Positions 1-6,252 are shown, counted from the stretch's first letter. The stretch is DNA of 7,096 bases from Chloroflexia bacterium (GCA_013696525.1 JACCYK010000473.1:1-7096); one strand, 5' to 3'. The notes: generated by a model not told the origin, from the sequence alone. Translations and numbers: made by a program.

Positions 1-675
1 ATCCAGCACGCCGTCGTCGATGGCGGCGGCCGGCACGATCCGGAACCCGCCGCCAAAGAACTGGCCGTTCGCGACGAGGACGGCGCGCATGGGGCCGGCG
101 ACGCGCTCACCGTCGATCGTGACCGTCATATCCCGATTGCGATAGCCGAGCAAGGCGGTCGCCAGGCCGGCCAGATACGGAGTATGCCTGCCCGGCAGCC
201 GGGAGCGGGCGGTCCGCCGGGCGACCTCGGCGTCAAAGCCGACGCCGGCAACATTGACGAATGCGCGGCAGGCGCCATCGGCAAAAGTGGCGAGCCCGAG
301 GTCAACCCGCCGTGGCATGGCGGCGGCGAGCGCGGCCACGTCGCTCAGGGGACGGTACGATGGGGCCAGCGTGCGCATGAAATCGGCGCCACGCCCGGCG
401 GGGACGATGCCCAGCCGCGTCCCGCCGTGTTCGAGGAGACCATTCGCCACCTCATTGATGGTGCCGTCACCACCGACCGCGAGGATCAGCTCGATGCCCT
501 GGCCCGCAAAGCGACGGGCGGCGACGCTGGCGTCGCCGGGCGCCGTGGTGACGTGAATTTGGTAGCAATGCTCGGCCGCGGCGAGCGCATCGGCCAATCT
601 TGGCAAGACCTGGATCGCGCGGCCGGCGTTGGCGCGGGGATTGAGGATGACGCCGATCGTGGGGCCACTCTCCAA
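1..675 (-). CDS. Diacylglycerol kinase / YegS-type lipid kinase, C-terminus cut by window edge
   Basis: The frame is open from position 675 to the left edge (225 codons, no stop), so the gene is incomplete; family members usually run to about 290-310 aa. The family phosphorylates diacylglycerol or related lipids with ATP at the inner face of the membrane. Visible signatures are the N-terminal NPRANAG nucleotide-binding turn (residues 12-18), the DAGK catalytic motif GGDGTINEVANG (68-79, D70), PAGRGADF (92-99) where many relatives have GTGNDF, and a FVNVAGVGFDAEV segment typical of the family. The start is inferred to be TTG at 675: no ATG or GTG lies in this frame before the catalytic domain, and GGGAG stands 6 nt upstream on the minus strand. 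It begins 18 nt after the selD stop, so the two are probably co-transcribed. The substrate (diacylglycerol, sphingoid base or another lipid) cannot be told from sequence. The family call is firm, the start fairly so. Confidence 0.9.
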   Translation of the reverse strand, partial: MESGPTIGVILNPRANAGRAIQVLPRLADALAAAEHCYQIHVTTAPGDASVAARRFAGQGIELILAVGGDGTINEVANGLLEHGGTRLGIVPAGRGADFMRTLAPSYRPLSDVAALAAAMPRRVDLGLATFADGACRAFVNVAGVGFDAEVARRTARSRLPGRHTPYLAGLATALLGYRNRDMTVTIDGERVAGPMRAVLVANGQFFGGGFRIVPAAAIDDGVLD

Positions 676-681
676 CGTCCG

Positions 682-686
682 CTCCC
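682..686 (-). promoter_or_regulatory. Shine-Dalgarno (GGGAG) for the lipid kinase
   Basis: On the minus strand GGGAG lies 6 nt before the TTG at 675, inside the 18-nt gap after the selD stop. It supports TTG initiation, because the conserved N-terminus leaves little room for another start. Confidence 0.6.
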
Positions 687-693
687 ATCCTGT

Positions 694-1746
694 CTACGGT
701 GAGACGACAATGCCTGATCCGGCGGCGACGTCGCCGATCACCCAGTATGGCAAATCCGCGGCGGTAAAGGCGCTGGTCAGCGCGTCGAGCGCGTCAGCGG
801 CCACCGAGACGAGCAATCCGCCCGACGTTTGGGGGTCGAATAGCAGCGCCACCAGGCGGTCGTCCACCTCATCGTCGATGGCGATGCCGCCTTCAAGTGT
901 CGTGTAGTACTCCCGGTTGCGGAGCAGGCCAGCGGGGACATGACCCCGCGCGACGTAATCCAGGGCATGCGGCAGAACGGGAATCGCGCCGGCGCGGAAT
1001 TGAAGCCGCACCTCACTCTTGGTGGCGACCTCGGCGCCATGGCCAAGCAAGCCAAAGCCGGTGATGTCGGTGCAGGCGTTGATGCCGCCAACCGCGCGGG
1101 CGGCCCCGGCGACGCCCCGGTTGAGCGTCAGCATCGCGTCGACGGCGGCCGCCACGTCCGGCGTGGCGGCGGCGCCTCGCTTCAGCGCCGTGGCGACTAC
1201 CCCGGTGCCAATCGGTTTGGTCAGGACCAGGCGGTCGCCGGCCTGGGCGCCGGCTTTGGTCAGAATCTGATCGGGATGGACAGTGCCGGTGACGCTCAGC
1301 CCGAACGTTGGCTCGGCGGCGACGATGGTGTGGCCGCCGGCGATGATGCCGCCCGCCTCATCGACCTTGGCCGCCGCGCCGGCGAAGATGGCGGTGACGA
1401 CCTCGGGCGGCAAGTCGTCGGGGAAGGCGGCGACGTTGAGGGCCAGGCGCACCTCGCCGCCCATGGCGTAGACATCGCTCATCGCGTTGGCGGCGGCGAT
1501 GGCGCCAAAGATCCAGGGGTCATCGACGATCGGGGTGAAGAAGTCGATGGTCTGAATCACCGCCAGGTCCGGAGCGAGGCGGTACACGGCCGCGTCGTCG
1601 CTGGTCTGCAATCCGACCAGGAGGTCGGGATGCGTCCGCATCGTGAGGGGCCGCAACACCCGCGACAGCGTGGCCGGGCCCATCTTGGCGGCGCACCCGG
1701 CACGGGTTGCGAGCGATGTGAGCCGCAACTGCTCTTGTGTTTGCAT
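694..1746 (-). CDS. selD: Selenide, water dikinase (selenophosphate synthetase)
   Basis: SelD makes monoselenophosphate from selenide and ATP, the selenium donor for selenocysteine-tRNA and for 2-selenouridine in tRNA. The 350-aa product matches the usual length (E. coli about 347). Visible signatures are the glycine-rich catalytic loop AGCAAK with Cys18 and Lys21 (the equivalents of E. coli Cys17 and Lys20), DDAAVY (50-55), Asp68, SDVYAMGG with Asp91, AGGHTI (136-141), TDITGFGLLGH with Asp227, and DPQTSGGLL near the C-terminus. The acidic metal/ATP ligands are therefore intact. The nucleophile is encoded as Cys, not Sec, and the second Cys seen in E. coli is Ala here. I chose ATG 1746 because it sets the catalytic loop at the family position; ATG 1761 would add five residues, and a longer open frame to 1947 crosses the divergent gene and looks spurious. 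The stop (TAG at 696-694) is 18 nt before the lipid kinase start. No other selenium gene is visible. Confidence 0.96.
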   Translation of the reverse strand: MQTQEQLRLTSLATRAGCAAKMGPATLSRVLRPLTMRTHPDLLVGLQTSDDAAVYRLAPDLAVIQTIDFFTPIVDDPWIFGAIAAANAMSDVYAMGGEVRLALNVAAFPDDLPPEVVTAIFAGAAAKVDEAGGIIAGGHTIVAAEPTFGLSVTGTVHPDQILTKAGAQAGDRLVLTKPIGTGVVATALKRGAAATPDVAAAVDAMLTLNRGVAGAARAVGGINACTDITGFGLLGHGAEVATKSEVRLQFRAGAIPVLPHALDYVARGHVPAGLLRNREYYTTLEGGIAIDDEVDDRLVALLFDPQTSGGLLVSVAADALDALTSAFTAADLPYWVIGDVAAGSGIVVSP

Positions 1747-1813
1747 GACGCCTATTCCCATACTCTTACGCCGCGCGGAGGCGACGCCATGATCGCATGC
1801 GGCCGCGAACGCT

Positions 1814-1819
1814 ATTGTA
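1814..1819 (-). promoter_or_regulatory. Possible -10 element (TACAAT) for selD
   Basis: Read on the minus strand, 1819-1814 is TACAAT, a 5/6 match to the sigma-70 -10 consensus. It would start transcription near 1807, about 60 nt before selD. I see no good -35 at 16-18 bp (a TGGTCA lies at only about 14 bp), so this is tentative. The complement on the plus strand reads TATTGT at 1813-1818. Confidence 0.28.
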
Positions 1820-1820
1820 C

Positions 1821-1826
1821 GAGGAG
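1821..1826 (+). promoter_or_regulatory. Shine-Dalgarno (GAGGAG) deciding the DUF952 start
   Basis: GAGGAG ends 6 nt before ATG 1833 and directly abuts ATG 1827. The spacing therefore favours 1833 over the two in-frame upstream ATGs at 1797 and 1827. Confidence 0.6.
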
Positions 1827-1832
1827 ATGAGG

Positions 1833-2201
1833 ATGACCACGGATCAGCGGGACGCGCCGCGCAAACCGGCGGGAGAAACCCTGCATCTGGTGCCGGAACC
1901 AGTCTGGGAGGCACGGCGCCAAGCCCCGGCCTATACGCCGGAAGCATTTGAGCGGGAGGGATTCATCCATTGCACGGACGGCGACGCCAACTTGCTCGGC
2001 GTGGCCAACACGTTTTACCTGGACGACCCGCGCCCGTATCTGGTGCTGGTGCTCGACCTCGACCGGTTGCGGTCGCCGGTCCGCTACGAGGATCCGGCTC
2101 AGATCTACCCGCACATCTACGGCCCGATCAATCGCGAGGCGGTGGTCGCGGTGCGCCGGGCGGTGCGTCTGGCCGACGGATCGTTTAGCAAGATCGTCTG
2201 A
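1833..2201 (+). CDS. DUF952 domain protein
   Basis: This 122-aa protein fits the small DUF952 family almost end to end. Recognisable blocks are a LHLVPEPVWEA opening (residues 17-27), EGFIHCTDG (42-50), GVANTFY (56-62), a hydrophobic LVLVLDLDRL strand (70-79) followed by VRYED (83-87), and the closing YPHIYGPINREAVV (92-105). His46 and His94 lie in the family's most conserved blocks. The biochemical role of DUF952 proteins is not established to my knowledge, and some database entries carry transferred glutathione-S-transferase-like names that this sequence does not justify. The start is set by GAGGAG 6 nt upstream. It is divergent from selD with an 86-nt gap and is followed by a palindrome-rich spacer, so it is probably monocistronic. 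Confidence 0.88.
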   Translation: MTTDQRDAPRKPAGETLHLVPEPVWEARRQAPAYTPEAFEREGFIHCTDGDANLLGVANTFYLDDPRPYLVLVLDLDRLRSPVRYEDPAQIYPHIYGPINREAVVAVRRAVRLADGSFSKIV

Positions 2202-2253
2202 TGGATTGGTTCATGCGCCAGATCCCGGTGTCGAAGTCGCGCGTTGGCCGCGA

Positions 2254-2277
2254 AGCGCGGGGCTGAACCCCCGCGCT
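2254..2277. repeat. Perfect 9-bp inverted repeat (REP-like hairpin)
   Basis: AGCGCGGGG (2254-2262) and its exact complement CCCCGCGCT (2269-2277) flank a 6-nt CTGAAC loop. The stem is very GC-rich and is followed by GAAAACACAACA rather than a T-run, so it does not look like a textbook intrinsic terminator. It lies 53 nt after the DUF952 stop. It may be a copy of a dispersed palindromic repeat, or a hairpin protecting or ending the upstream transcript. Confidence 0.7.
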
Positions 2278-2301
2278 GAAAACACAACACCCAGAGGGTA
2301 C

Positions 2302-2331
2302 CCGGCTAGAGGCCGGCTGAATTAGGCCGGC
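2302..2331. repeat. Pair of alternative GCCGGC hairpins
   Basis: CCGGC (2302-2306) can pair with GCCGG (2312-2316) across a TAGAG loop. GCCGGC (2312-2317) can instead pair with GCCGGC (2326-2331) across an 8-nt loop. The two folds share the middle arm and exclude each other. A weaker TTAG/CTAA pair (2333-2336 with 2344-2347) follows. The arrangement looks like the second half of a composite palindromic element beginning at 2254. Confidence 0.55.
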
Positions 2332-2351
2332 ATTAGTGGCAGGCTAACCCG

Positions 2352-2374
2352 TTGACCGCTACGAACCATATGAT
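2352..2374 (+). promoter_or_regulatory. Possible promoter of the transporter unit
   Basis: TTGACC (2352-2357) is a 5/6 match to a -35 box and TATGAT (2369-2374) a 5/6 match to a -10 box, but they are only 11 bp apart and cannot act as one sigma-70 pair. TATGAT with a poor -35, or TTGACC with the AT-rich stretch around 2377-2386, are the options. The local AT-richness in an otherwise GC-rich window supports a promoter somewhere in 2350-2390. Confidence 0.28.
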
Positions 2375-2528
2375 CCAATTTATCTTCCGCTCGATGTGCC
2401 GCGCGGCATTGCTGCTTGTCTCGCTCGTTTCCGGCGGCGCGGTCGTCTATGGTTTGCGAAGGGTCGAGGAGCAAGTGGCGCGTTCGCGGCGTGATTCATC
2501 CTGGGAGCGGCCTTGTTCGTCACGTTAG
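2370..2528 (+). CDS. Possible small single-pass membrane protein
   Basis: An ATG-started frame of 52 codons precedes the MMPL gene and overlaps its first 16 nt. The product begins MIQFIFRSMCR, has one strongly hydrophobic segment (about residues 12-29, LLLVSLVSGGAVVYG at its core), and ends in a basic tail rich in Arg, so it would be a small inner-membrane peptide by composition. I do not recognise a family. Against it: no clear ribosome-binding site precedes ATG 2370, and a candidate -10 overlaps that codon, in which case ATG 2394 (44 aa) would be the usable start. By my count about two thirds of its codons end in G or C, which looks less biased than the neighbouring genes. It may be a genuine small partner of the transporter, a leader peptide coupling translation into it, or chance. 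Confidence 0.3.
   Translation: MIQFIFRSMCRAALLLVSLVSGGAVVYGLRRVEEQVARSRRDSSWERPCSSR
2503..2507 (+). promoter_or_regulatory. Shine-Dalgarno (GGGAG) for the MMPL gene
   Basis: GGGAG stands 5 nt before TTG 2513. Together with the FxxLGRLAYRFRW-type N-terminus just ahead of the first membrane helix, it supports the TTG as the true start. Confidence 0.6.
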
Positions 2529-4807
2529 GGCGTCTCGCCTATCGATTTCGCTGGCTGGTGGTCGCCATCTGGGGGCTCGTGTTCCTCGTCTCCATCCCCA
2601 TCCTGCCGCGGGTGACCGGGGCGTTGCAGATGGGCGGGTTTACCTCGCCGGAGACGGAGTCCTATCAGGCGGAGCGGGTGCTGCAGCGGGAGCTGGGGTT
2701 CGCGCCGTCCTCGATGGTCGTCATCTTCCGGAGCGAGACGCCGCGGGCGAGCGATGCCGCGTTTCAGGCCCAAATGACGGCGACCCTGGCGGGGATCAAC
2801 GATCTGCCGTACGTGACCGGCATCGTCACCCCCGCGCTTGACCCCAATTTGGTCTCGGACGACGGGGATACCGCTTACGTCGTGGTTAGCATTGCGCTGC
2901 CGGATGAAGATGCGCAGGCGATCGTCCCGGAGTTTGAGGCCGCGCTCGCTCCCGCCGCCGACCTCGAGGTGTTGGTCGGGGGCGGCCCGGCGTTCAATGC
3001 CGACCTCGAGCACGTGACCCAAAGCGATCTCCAACGAGCCGAGCTGATCGCGTTTCCGTTCGCCGGGTTGGTGCTGCTGATTGTCTTTGGCTCGGTCGTC
3101 GCGGCGGCGGTGCCGCTGGTGGTGGGCGCCGCCGGCGTGGCGGTGATCCTGTCGCTCTTGTACGTGGCGGCGTCGAACACCGATGTCTCGATCTTTGCCC
3201 TCAACCTGGCGACAATGCTGGGCCTGGGCCTGGCCATCGACTACTCGCTGTTCATCACCAGCCGCTTCCGCGAGGAGCTGCGGCAAACCCCGGACGACAT
3301 CGGCCGGGCGGTGGAGCGGACGGTGGCCACGGCGGGGCGGGCGGTCTTCTTCTCCGGCCTAACGGTTTTGATCGGGCTCAGCGGGCTGGTCTTCTTCTCG
3401 TTCATGTTCCTGCGCTCGGTCGGCATCGCCGGCGTGATCGTGGTGCTCGGCTCGACCCTGGCCTCGCTGACGTTGCTGCCGGCGGTGCTGGGCATCCTCG
3501 GCCCCCGCATCGATCGCTGGCGGGTGCCGATGCCGGCGTTTGGCCGGGTCGGGGACGGGTTTTGGCTCCGGCTCTCACGGTGGGTGATGGCCCATCCGGT
3601 GCTTGTCCTGGTCCCCACCCTGACCCTGCTCTTGCTGCTGGGATCGCCGTTCCGGCACGCGAACATCTCCTCCCCGGACGTCACGATCCTGCCCGAATCG
3701 CTGCCTTCCCGGCAGGGGTTCGAGGTGCTCGCCGCCGAGTTCGGGCGGGGCGAGCTCTCGCCGCTGCTACTGGTGTTCCAGTCACCCACGTCGGTCTTCC
3801 GGCCGCAGCACCTGGGCCAGATTCACGACCTGACGCAACGGCTGGATGAAGATCCCCGGATCGACCGAGTGGTGAGTATCGTTCCCGCCATCCCCGGCGT
3901 CTCCCGTGAGCAAAGCATCGCCTTGGCCGGGGTGCAACAGGGACTGTCGGTCCTTGGCGTGAACGACGATTTTCAACGCATCGCCAACGCGAACACCACG
4001 GTGGTCTTCGCTTATCCCCGGCTGCTCCCCAACGACGACCGGAGCAAAGCCCTGCTGGCGGAGATCCGGGCGACCGCGCTGACGGGCGACCTGTCGTTGC
4101 TGGTGACCGGCGGCACCGCCGGGATTGTCGATGTGGTCGAGGTCATGTATCGTGATTTCCCGATCGCCATCGCCCTGGTCATGGCGGCGACCTATTTCGT
4201 GCTGCTGATCCTCTTTCGATCGCTCTTGCTGCCGCTGAAAGCCATCGTGATGAACAGCCTCTCGATCCTGGCCTCGTATGGGGCGCTGGTCTGGATCTTC
4301 CAGGAGGGCAACCTCAGCGGGCTCCTCGGGTTTTCGGCGCTGGGGTTCGTCGAGGCCTCACTGCCGGTGATTTTGTTCTGTGTCCTCTTCGGTCTCAGCA
4401 TGGACTATGAGGTCTTCCTGCTCTCGCGGGTGCGGGAAGAATGGGAGCGGACCGGCGACAATACCGAGGCGGTGGCGATGGGACTGCAACGGAGCGGGCG
4501 GATCATCACCAGTGCCGCCCTCTTGGTCGTGGTGGTCACCGCCTCGTTCGTGACGGCCGAGGTGGTGCTGATCAAGGCGGTTGGCCTCGGCATTGCCATC
4601 GCCGTCTTCCTGGACGCGACCGTGGTCCGGGCGCTCCTGGTGCCGGCAACGATGCGGTTGCTCGGCGACTGGAATTGGTGGCTACCGGAGCCGTTGCGAC
4701 GAATCTTGCCCGCTCACGCGCTGGACGACGCGGGGCATCGCCACGAAAGCGAGGGAATCCGTGGGACGCCGAGCATCAACGCAAGCGATCGCTATCCCCG
4801 GGCTTGA
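2513..4807 (+). CDS. MMPL family RND-type transporter
   Basis: The 764-aa protein has the internally duplicated layout of MMPL/RND pumps, which use the proton gradient to export lipids or other hydrophobic compounds. A first helix (about residues 12-33) is followed by an extracytoplasmic domain (about 34-175, with GFTSPETESYQAE), then a helix bundle (about 180-330) containing GLGLAIDYSLFITSRFREE with Asp243-Tyr244. A second repeat begins with helix 7 (about 359-376), then a second outer domain (about 380-545) and a final bundle with FGLSMDYEVFLLSRVREEW carrying Asp631-Tyr632. These intramembrane Asp-Tyr pairs are the expected proton-relay signature, and both are intact. The length suits the compact MMPL class and is shorter than mycobacterial MmpL3. 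The start is TTG with GGGAG 5 nt upstream. The last 47 nt overlap the M48 protease gene in another frame, implying translational coupling. Substrate is unknown; lipid export is a family-level expectation only. Confidence 0.93.
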   Translation: MFVTLGRLAYRFRWLVVAIWGLVFLVSIPILPRVTGALQMGGFTSPETESYQAERVLQRELGFAPSSMVVIFRSETPRASDAAFQAQMTATLAGINDLPYVTGIVTPALDPNLVSDDGDTAYVVVSIALPDEDAQAIVPEFEAALAPAADLEVLVGGGPAFNADLEHVTQSDLQRAELIAFPFAGLVLLIVFGSVVAAAVPLVVGAAGVAVILSLLYVAASNTDVSIFALNLATMLGLGLAIDYSLFITSRFREELRQTPDDIGRAVERTVATAGRAVFFSGLTVLIGLSGLVFFSFMFLRSVGIAGVIVVLGSTLASLTLLPAVLGILGPRIDRWRVPMPAFGRVGDGFWLRLSRWVMAHPVLVLVPTLTLLLLLGSPFRHANISSPDVTILPESLPSRQGFEVLAAEFGRGELSPLLLVFQSPTSVFRPQHLGQIHDLTQRLDEDPRIDRVVSIVPAIPGVSREQSIALAGVQQGLSVLGVNDDFQRIANANTTVVFAYPRLLPNDDRSKALLAEIRATALTGDLSLLVTGGTAGIVDVVEVMYRDFPIAIALVMAATYFVLLILFRSLLLPLKAIVMNSLSILASYGALVWIFQEGNLSGLLGFSALGFVEASLPVILFCVLFGLSMDYEVFLLSRVREEWERTGDNTEAVAMGLQRSGRIITSAALLVVVVTASFVTAEVVLIKAVGLGIAIAVFLDATVVRALLVPATMRLLGDWNWWLPEPLRRILPAHALDDAGHRHESEGIRGTPSINASDRYPRA
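4751..4756 (+). promoter_or_regulatory. Shine-Dalgarno (GAGGGA) inside the MMPL gene
   Basis: GAGGGA ends 4 nt before GTG 4761 and lies within the 3' end of the transporter coding sequence. It is the main reason for placing the protease start here rather than further upstream, where the frame is open but unlike the family. Confidence 0.5.
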
Positions 4808-5930
4808 ACTCCAGCGGGCAAAGCGGTACAGCCGGATCCGGCTTGGCCTCTTCGCGGTCTCGACCGGGTTTGGCGTCGCCCGCTCGATCTGGCTGGCGGA
4901 TGGGCGACGGTCCCGCCGGCTACGGGAGGCGGTGAGCCAGGTCTTGCCCGATCAGCGGTTGAATCGCCCCGTTTATATCGCGGCCGTCGCCGGGTTGTCG
5001 TGGCTGACATCGTTGCCGCTGTCGTTCCTCGGCGGCCATGTGGTCGAGTCCCGGTTCGGCCTGACCAAGCAGAGTGCGGGCGGCTGGTTGGGCGACGCGA
5101 TGAAGGGCTTGGGCCTGGGGCTGGCGCTCCAGGTGCCGCTGACGGCGGGCGCCTTTGCCATCATCCGGCGCCGGCCGGGCGATTGGTGGCTGGTCATCTC
5201 CGCGATCGCGGTGCCGCTGACGGTGCTTGCCAGCAACCTGGCGCCGGTGCTGATCCTGCCGTTGTTCAACCGGTTCGAGCCGATCGCCGACAACGCGCTG
5301 GCGGACCGCGTCCGGCGGCTGGCGGACCGGGCCGGGGTGCCGATCGCGGACGTGTTTCGGATGGACATGAGCCGGCAGTCCGAGAAGCCGAACGCGTTCT
5401 TCACCGGGCTGGCCGGCTCGAAGCGGATCGTGCTCGGCGATACCCTGCTGGACCGGTTCGACCCGGCCGAGATCGACGGCGTGGTGGCGCACGAGCTTGG
5501 CCATCAGGTGCATGGCGATATGTGGCGGTTCATTGCCTTGGGCAGCGTCACCGGGTTCGCCTCTGCCTACATGGTGTACCGGGCGATGCCGCATGTTATC
5601 CGCAACACACGACATCGCACCGGCATCAACGAGATTGGTGACGAGGCGGCGTTGCCGCTGCTTGGCGTTGTGATGTCTGGTCTTGGGTTGCTGGCCGGAC
5701 CGTTGTTGGCGGCGTTCAGCCGGGCGATTGAGCGGCGGACGGACCGCTTCGCCCTGGAGCTGACTGAAAATGGCGACGCCTATGCGTCGGCCATGGAGAA
5801 GCTGGCGGCGCTGAGCTTGGCGGACCCCGAACCGCCCCGTCCGGTCGTCCTCCTGTTGGCCTCCCACCCGCCGATCGTGGAGCGCATCGCCGCTGCCCGG
5901 GCATTCGCGGGGCGCGGGCGCCATGCCTGA
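4761..5930 (+). CDS. M48 family zinc metalloprotease, Ste24/CAAX-prenyl-protease-1-like
   Basis: This 389-aa integral membrane protein carries the M48 zinc site: VVAHELGHQVHGD with His244, Glu245 and His248, and the third ligand Glu324 in ERRTDRFALEL, four residues before Asp328. Ste24-type landmarks are also present: a FLGGHVVESRFGLTKQS region, the PLFNRFEP motif, and KPNAFFTGLAGSKRIVLGDTLL ahead of the zinc helix. Hydrophobic segments before the catalytic domain (around VYIAAVAGLSWLTSLPLSFL, a GLGLGLALQ helix and WWLVISAIAVPLTVL) and after it fit a multi-pass protein with the zinc site near the membrane. Bacterial relatives are thought to act in membrane-protein quality control; no prenylation role is implied. 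The open frame extends back to 4581, but the start is placed at GTG 4761, just after GAGGGA. It overlaps the transporter gene by 47 nt, so the two are probably coupled and may share a membrane-related role. Confidence 0.92.
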   Translation: MGRRASTQAIAIPGLELQRAKRYSRIRLGLFAVSTGFGVARSIWLADGRRSRRLREAVSQVLPDQRLNRPVYIAAVAGLSWLTSLPLSFLGGHVVESRFGLTKQSAGGWLGDAMKGLGLGLALQVPLTAGAFAIIRRRPGDWWLVISAIAVPLTVLASNLAPVLILPLFNRFEPIADNALADRVRRLADRAGVPIADVFRMDMSRQSEKPNAFFTGLAGSKRIVLGDTLLDRFDPAEIDGVVAHELGHQVHGDMWRFIALGSVTGFASAYMVYRAMPHVIRNTRHRTGINEIGDEAALPLLGVVMSGLGLLAGPLLAAFSRAIERRTDRFALELTENGDAYASAMEKLAALSLADPEPPRPVVLLLASHPPIVERIAAARAFAGRGRHA

Positions 5931-5941
5931 GCAGTGGAGAA

Positions 5942-5963
5942 CGAACCGGATCTTGGCGGTTCG
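5942..5963. repeat. 7-bp inverted repeat after the protease gene
   Basis: CGAACCG (5942-5948) and CGGTTCG (5957-5963) are exact complements around an 8-nt loop, 11 nt past the stop codon. No T-tract follows, so it is at best a non-canonical terminator or an RNA-end-protecting hairpin. Its symmetry could also make it a protein-binding site. Confidence 0.45.
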
Positions 5964-6252
5964 CCGGCGGGGTTGGTTGGGCGCCTTCGCTACGTTGAGA
6001 TCGTAATCTGCTGTCGTGATGAGCGAGTGAAAACAGGGAGGTGAGACACCGGGTAGCTTGCGCGTCGTTCATCCAGCGTCTGGGCGCTAACAGTGTCAAA
6101 TTAGAACGTACGAACCACTCGTCCCCGGTGGCTCCTCTGCGCTAAACTTTCGCCCCGCATTGGTCTCGCCCGGCTGCGATCCACCGGCAAGACACGCGGC
6201 CCGCCGAACGTTGGGCGCCGGCAATCGGCCCCTGGTTTCGTGGTGAGCGCGG

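Larger units (their letters stand above)
2202..2369. other. Intergenic spacer with palindromic elements
   Basis: No convincing coding frame is seen here. The stretch contains the two inverted-repeat structures listed separately, joined by a short A-rich linker (about 2278-2292), and then runs into the possible promoter of the transporter unit. No T-tract follows either hairpin on the plus strand. Confidence 0.6.

Noticed and set aside
940..1830. 296-codon plus-strand frame opposite selD
   Set aside because: Gly/Asp/Arg-rich sequence with no recognisable fold, fully antisense to an intact SelD with all catalytic residues.
1747..1947. Longer selD N-terminus starting at 1947
   Set aside because: It would add 67 residues not found in the family, and it runs through the divergent DUF952 gene and its ribosome-binding site.
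2254..2292. Intrinsic terminator after the DUF952 gene
   Set aside because: The stem is strong but followed by an A/C-rich stretch with no T-tract. It is kept as an inverted repeat only.
2525..3286. 253-codon minus-strand frame opposite the MMPL gene
   Set aside because: Composition (Arg, Gln, His, Asp) and placement mark it as an antisense shadow of the transporter.
4581..4760. Upstream extension of the M48 protease frame
   Set aside because: Arg/Ser/Trp-rich sequence antagonistic to family N-termini, within the conserved final helices of MMPL; GTG 4761 has a ribosome-binding site and begins just before the Ste24-like region.
4920..5924. 334-codon open frame on the minus strand opposite the M48 protease
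   Set aside because: Rich in Arg, Gln, His and Pro with no domain pattern, and it lies exactly opposite a gene with a complete zinc site. It is a shadow of high-GC codon use.
6094..6099. Perfect TTGACA -35 box on the minus strand, as an antisense promoter
   Set aside because: No acceptable -10 lies 16-18 bp downstream (about 6071-6077 gives CTGGAT-like sequence), and no minus-strand gene follows.
2360..6117. TACGAACCA occurring in both plus-strand spacers (2360-2368 and 6109-6117), as a shared operator or SOS-type box
   Set aside because: A 9-mer match is expected many times by chance in 7 kb, and neither copy forms the GAAC-N4-GTTC palindrome of a Gram-positive LexA site.
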